A DNA stretch of 8,464 bases, taken from the NCBI GenBank assembly GCA_030626085.1, contig DAOUPQ010000078.1:1-8464 (forward strand), written 5' to 3'. Below the pieces are notes generated by a model, which was not told the DNA's origin, did not search any database, and saw only the letters and a program-made list of their open reading frames with translations. The translations under genes were made by a program, and so were the position numbers. Positions 6,465 to 8,464 of the stretch are shown here, one piece after another. Each line of letters starts with the position of its first letter. Position 1 is the stretch's first letter. Source of the DNA: Flavobacteriia bacterium (GTDB lineage: Bacteria > Bacteroidota > Bacteroidia > Flavobacteriales > Flavobacteriaceae).

Positions 6465-6842
6465 ATGACTGAAAAAGAGATTTTTGTTGAGAAAATGAGA
6501 AAAAGAACAAAAAAGTTTGCTGTTGATGTAATCCATTTTTGTGAAACATTGAAATCAGGTAAAGCTTCATCTGTTATTATTTACCAACTTGTAAAGGCAG
6601 CAACATTAACTAGAGCAAATTTTAGAGCAGCTTGTATTGCAAGATCAAAAAAGGAATTTTTTAGTAAAATATGTATTGTAGTAGAGGAGGTTGATGAATC
6701 TGAATATTGGCTGGAAGTAATAAAAGAAGCTAATTTGTCAAATGCTAAAAAAGAATTAGATAGGTTATTAAATGAATCATCAGAAATCATCAAAATTACT
6801 TCAAAAGCTAAAAATTCTACATATAATTCATTGTCACATTAA
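6465..6842 (+). CDS. Four-helix-bundle protein (S23/IVS-encoded type), function unknown
   Basis: Small cytosolic, all-helical protein of 125 residues from the ATG at 6465; no signal peptide or membrane segment. The central part KAATLTRANFRAACIARSKK (44-63), followed by EFFSKICIVVEEVDESEYWLEV (64-85), fits the four-helix-bundle family best known from proteins encoded in 23S rRNA intervening sequences, whose usual motif is a ...N.RAACRARSK.EF..K..IV.EEaDE..yWLE pattern. N- and C-terminal parts are lysine-rich helices. A TTG at 6438 would add nine residues (MLLNKIKDD), but the ATG gives a typical family length. The biochemical role of these proteins is not established, though a nucleic-acid-binding role has been suggested for relatives. 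Its stop (TCACATTAA) lies within the right-hand repeat. It interrupts the argE-argH spacing but leaves both genes intact. Confidence 0.87.
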   Translation: MTEKEIFVEKMRKRTKKFAVDVIHFCETLKSGKASSVIIYQLVKAATLTRANFRAACIARSKKEFFSKICIVVEEVDESEYWLEVIKEANLSNAKKELDRLLNESSEIIKITSKAKNSTYNSLSH

Positions 6843-6874
6843 AGCATTGACACAATATAACATTAACACATTAA
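6835..6874 (+). repeat. Inverted AATGTG-type repeats at the right edge of the cassette
   Basis: Three spaced words, CACATTAA (6835-6842, including the small gene's stop), CATTGACACAATATAA (6846-6861) and CATTAACACATTAA (6861-6874), are reverse complements or close variants of the left-edge TTAATGTG units. TTAACACATTA at 6863-6873 pairs exactly with 6407-6417. The argH ATG follows 10 bases later, so the repeat also forms most of the argH leader. Confidence 0.7.
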
Positions 6875-6884
6875 ATAATAAAAA

Positions 6885-8168
6885 ATGAAACTCTGGGATA
6901 AAGGATATAGTACCGATAAAAAAATAGATATTTTCACGGTTGGAAATGACAGAGAATTAGATCTGGTACTTGCAAAATATGATGTAATAGGCTCTTTGGC
7001 ACATGCAAAAATGCTGCACAAGATAGGTTTGTTATCTAAAGAAGAAATTGATTCAATAATTAAAGAGCTGGAAAATATTTTACAAAGCATTAAAAAAGGA
7101 GAATTTACCATTGAAGATTCTTTTGAAGATGTGCATTCAAAAGTAGAACATTTATTAACAGAGAAATTAGGAGATACCGGTAAAAAGATACATACAGCCC
7201 GTTCAAGAAATGATCAGGTTTTGGTAGATGTTCATTTGTATTTAAAAGATGAATTGACTGAAATAAAAGCTCATACAAAAGAGTTATTTGATCTGTTAAT
7301 TGAATTATCTGCAAAGAATAAAGAAGTTCTTTTGCCAGGTTATACACATTTTCAGGTTGCAATGCCTTCTTCTTTCGGAATGTGGTTTTCTGCCTATGCA
7401 GAGAGTTTGATTGATGATGTTTATTTTATCAATGCCGCTTTTAAAGTGGTAGATCAAAATCCGTTAGGATCAGCTGCCGGTTATGGTAGTTCTTTTCCTA
7501 CTGATAGAGAAGATACTACAAAAACCATGGGTTTTGAAACTTTAAAATATAATTCGGTGGCAGCACAAATGAGTCGTGGGAAAACCGAAAAATCAGTAGC
7601 CTTTGCCATGAGTTCTGTTGCAGGAACACTTTCAAAATTCGCGTATGATATTTGTTTGTATATGAGTCAGAATTTTGGTTTTGTTTCTTTTCCGGATGAG
7701 TTGACCACGGGTTCGAGTATCATGCCACACAAAAAAAATCCGGATGTTTTTGAGTTGATTAGAGGAAAATGCAATAAAATTCAGGCATTACCTTTTGAGC
7801 TTACTATGATCTCCAATAATTTACCAAGTGGATATCACAGAGATCTACAATTGTTAAAGGAAGGCTTATTACCGGCAATTCAAACCTTGAAATCATGTTT
7901 GGAAATGTTTACTTATTCATTACAAAATATTCGTATAAATAAAAATATTTTAGATGATAAAAAATATGATTATTTGTTTAGTGTTGAAGAGGTAAATGAA
8001 TTGGTTCAAAATGGAACTCCTTTTAGAGACGCCTATAAAATTGTTGGAGGAAATATTGAAAAAGGAAATTTTAAACCCAATAAAGACATCAAACACACAC
8101 ATATAGGAAGTATAGGAAATCTGGCTTTGAAAGAAATCCAGGAAAAAATGGACAATGCATTTAAATAG
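6885..8168 (+). CDS. argH: Argininosuccinate lyase
   Basis: Cleaves argininosuccinate to arginine and fumarate, the last step of the pathway; a homotetramer in the fumarase/aspartase superfamily. The 427-residue product shows HTARSRNDQV (103-112), GYTHFQVAMPSS (152-163, with the conserved Thr154-His155), NPLGSAAGYG (192-201) and the flexible catalytic-serine loop GSSIMPHKKNPD (276-287). The last is the fumarate-lyase signature, with His where many relatives have Gln. Length is slightly below the 450-460 of many proteobacterial forms. The start ATAAAAAATG is A-rich with no Shine-Dalgarno box, and the N-terminus MKLWDKGYST looks natural. The TAG stop overlaps the end of the convergent pabB-like gene by 8 bases, and no terminator hairpin is visible. 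Confidence 0.97.
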   Translation: MKLWDKGYSTDKKIDIFTVGNDRELDLVLAKYDVIGSLAHAKMLHKIGLLSKEEIDSIIKELENILQSIKKGEFTIEDSFEDVHSKVEHLLTEKLGDTGKKIHTARSRNDQVLVDVHLYLKDELTEIKAHTKELFDLLIELSAKNKEVLLPGYTHFQVAMPSSFGMWFSAYAESLIDDVYFINAAFKVVDQNPLGSAAGYGSSFPTDREDTTKTMGFETLKYNSVAAQMSRGKTEKSVAFAMSSVAGTLSKFAYDICLYMSQNFGFVSFPDELTTGSSIMPHKKNPDVFELIRGKCNKIQALPFELTMISNNLPSGYHRDLQLLKEGLLPAIQTLKSCLEMFTYSLQNIRINKNILDDKKYDYLFSVEEVNELVQNGTPFRDAYKIVGGNIEKGNFKPNKDIKHTHIGSIGNLALKEIQEKMDNAFK

Positions 8169-8464
8169 TTTTTAAAGCATTTTTCATGGCATTAGCTTTA
8201 AGTAAACATTCATCATATTCATTCTCAATAACCGACTGTGATGTAATTGCTCCTCCAACTGAAAACGAAACATATTGTTTGGTTTGATTATATAAAATAC
8301 TTCTTATCACTACGTTAAAATCAAAATTTCCATTAGGATCAAAATATCCTACGGTGCCTGAGTATAATCCTCGTTTAGTTTCTTCTTGTTCTTCAATTAT
8401 TTCCATGGCAGATATTTTGGTGCTCCTGTCATACTTCCCATTGGAAATAAACTTTTTATAATAT
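8161..8464 (-). CDS. pabB: Chorismate-binding enzyme, PabB-like (aminodeoxychorismate synthase component I), C-terminal part
   Basis: The frame runs from the window edge down to TAA at 8163-8161, giving 100 visible residues, and continues unbroken beyond the ATG at 8406, which is internal. The visible part begins near YIKSLFPMGSMTGAPK and continues with ISAMEIIEEQE, RGLYSGTVGYFDPNG and SFSVGGAIT. These are the conserved C-terminal motifs of the chorismate-binding domain shared by PabB, TrpE and isochorismate synthases. The FP.GS.TGAPK...AMEIIEE..E..RG.Y.G..GY pattern is most typical of PabB, which makes aminodeoxychorismate for folate from chorismate and glutamine-derived ammonia. The N-terminal three-quarters lie outside the window, so TrpE or a paralogue is not fully excluded. 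It converges on argH and is unlikely to be part of the arg operon. Confidence 0.87.
   Translation of the reverse strand, partial: YYKKFISNGKYDRSTKISAMEIIEEQEETKRGLYSGTVGYFDPNGNFDFNVVIRSILYNQTKQYVSFSVGGAITSQSVIENEYDECLLKANAMKNALKTI

Larger units (their letters stand above)
6404..6874 (+). mobile_element. Candidate repeat-bounded four-helix-bundle cassette between argE and argH
   Basis: A segment of about 470 bases carries one small gene with no obvious link to arginine metabolism and separates argE from argH. AATGTG-type repeats lie on the left (6404-6435) and their reverse complements on the right (6835-6874), including an exact 11-base inverted pair (6407-6417 with 6863-6873). S23-type genes are known as the cargo of intervening sequences in 23S rRNA of some bacteria, where the insert ends base-pair to form a stem. 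The arrangement here suggests a related insertion in a protein-coding operon, but no transposase is present and no target duplication is clear. Treat this as a hypothesis. Confidence 0.45.

Noticed and set aside
8404..8406. ATG as the start of an 81-residue - strand protein
   Set aside because: The frame continues upstream as FPMGSMTGAPKISA, a conserved part of the chorismate-binding domain, so this Met is internal to a larger gene cut by the window edge.
1..8464. CRISPR array, tRNA or rRNA genes, phage or defence genes
   Set aside because: No regularly spaced repeats, no cloverleaf-like or rRNA-like stretches and no matching protein motifs were seen on either strand.

Overview
The window reads as an arginine-biosynthesis operon from an AT-rich member of the Bacteroidota. 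That placement is inferred from gene order (argG-argC-[proC]-argD-argF'-argB-argE-argH), from the acylornithine-type carbamoyltransferase with SLRTR and HCLPVRR motifs, from A-rich leaders without Shine-Dalgarno boxes before most starts, and from a small four-helix-bundle (S23/IVS-type) gene of a kind common in that phylum. All genes are on the + strand except the last, a partial pabB-like gene on the - strand at the right edge.

Layout. Bases 1-1176 hold argG, missing only its first few codons. argC follows after 3 bases (1180-2157). The 192-base gap after argC holds the in-frame C-terminal tail of a deleted proC (about 2161-2291), then a short palindromic repeat. argD occupies 2350-3486. A 55-base gap with a degenerate TTTGCG-type repeat leads to argF' (3542-4485), which is broken by a one-base frameshift at an A-run at 4220-4223. 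A 94-base gap with two more copies of the palindromic repeat in opposite orientation precedes argB (4580-5359). argE starts on the argB stop codon (ATGA, 5356-6417). A four-helix-bundle gene (6465-6842), bounded by inverted AATGTG-type repeats, sits between argE and argH (6885-8168). argH and the pabB-like gene converge and overlap by 8 bases.

How the genes work together. ArgB, ArgC and ArgD carry an N-acylated glutamate to N-acylornithine. ArgF' carbamoylates the still-acylated ornithine, ArgE removes the acyl group to give citrulline, and ArgG plus ArgH convert citrulline to arginine. The first acylation step is not in the window. The acyl group (acetyl or succinyl) is uncertain because the ArgF' residue known to set that choice is a serine, unlike either characterised class. 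If the argF' frameshift is real, the pathway is interrupted at carbamoylation.

I found no phage, CRISPR or defence genes. The points worth a second look are the proC remnant, the argF' frameshift, the repeat-bounded four-helix-bundle cassette and the palindromic repeats in the gaps.
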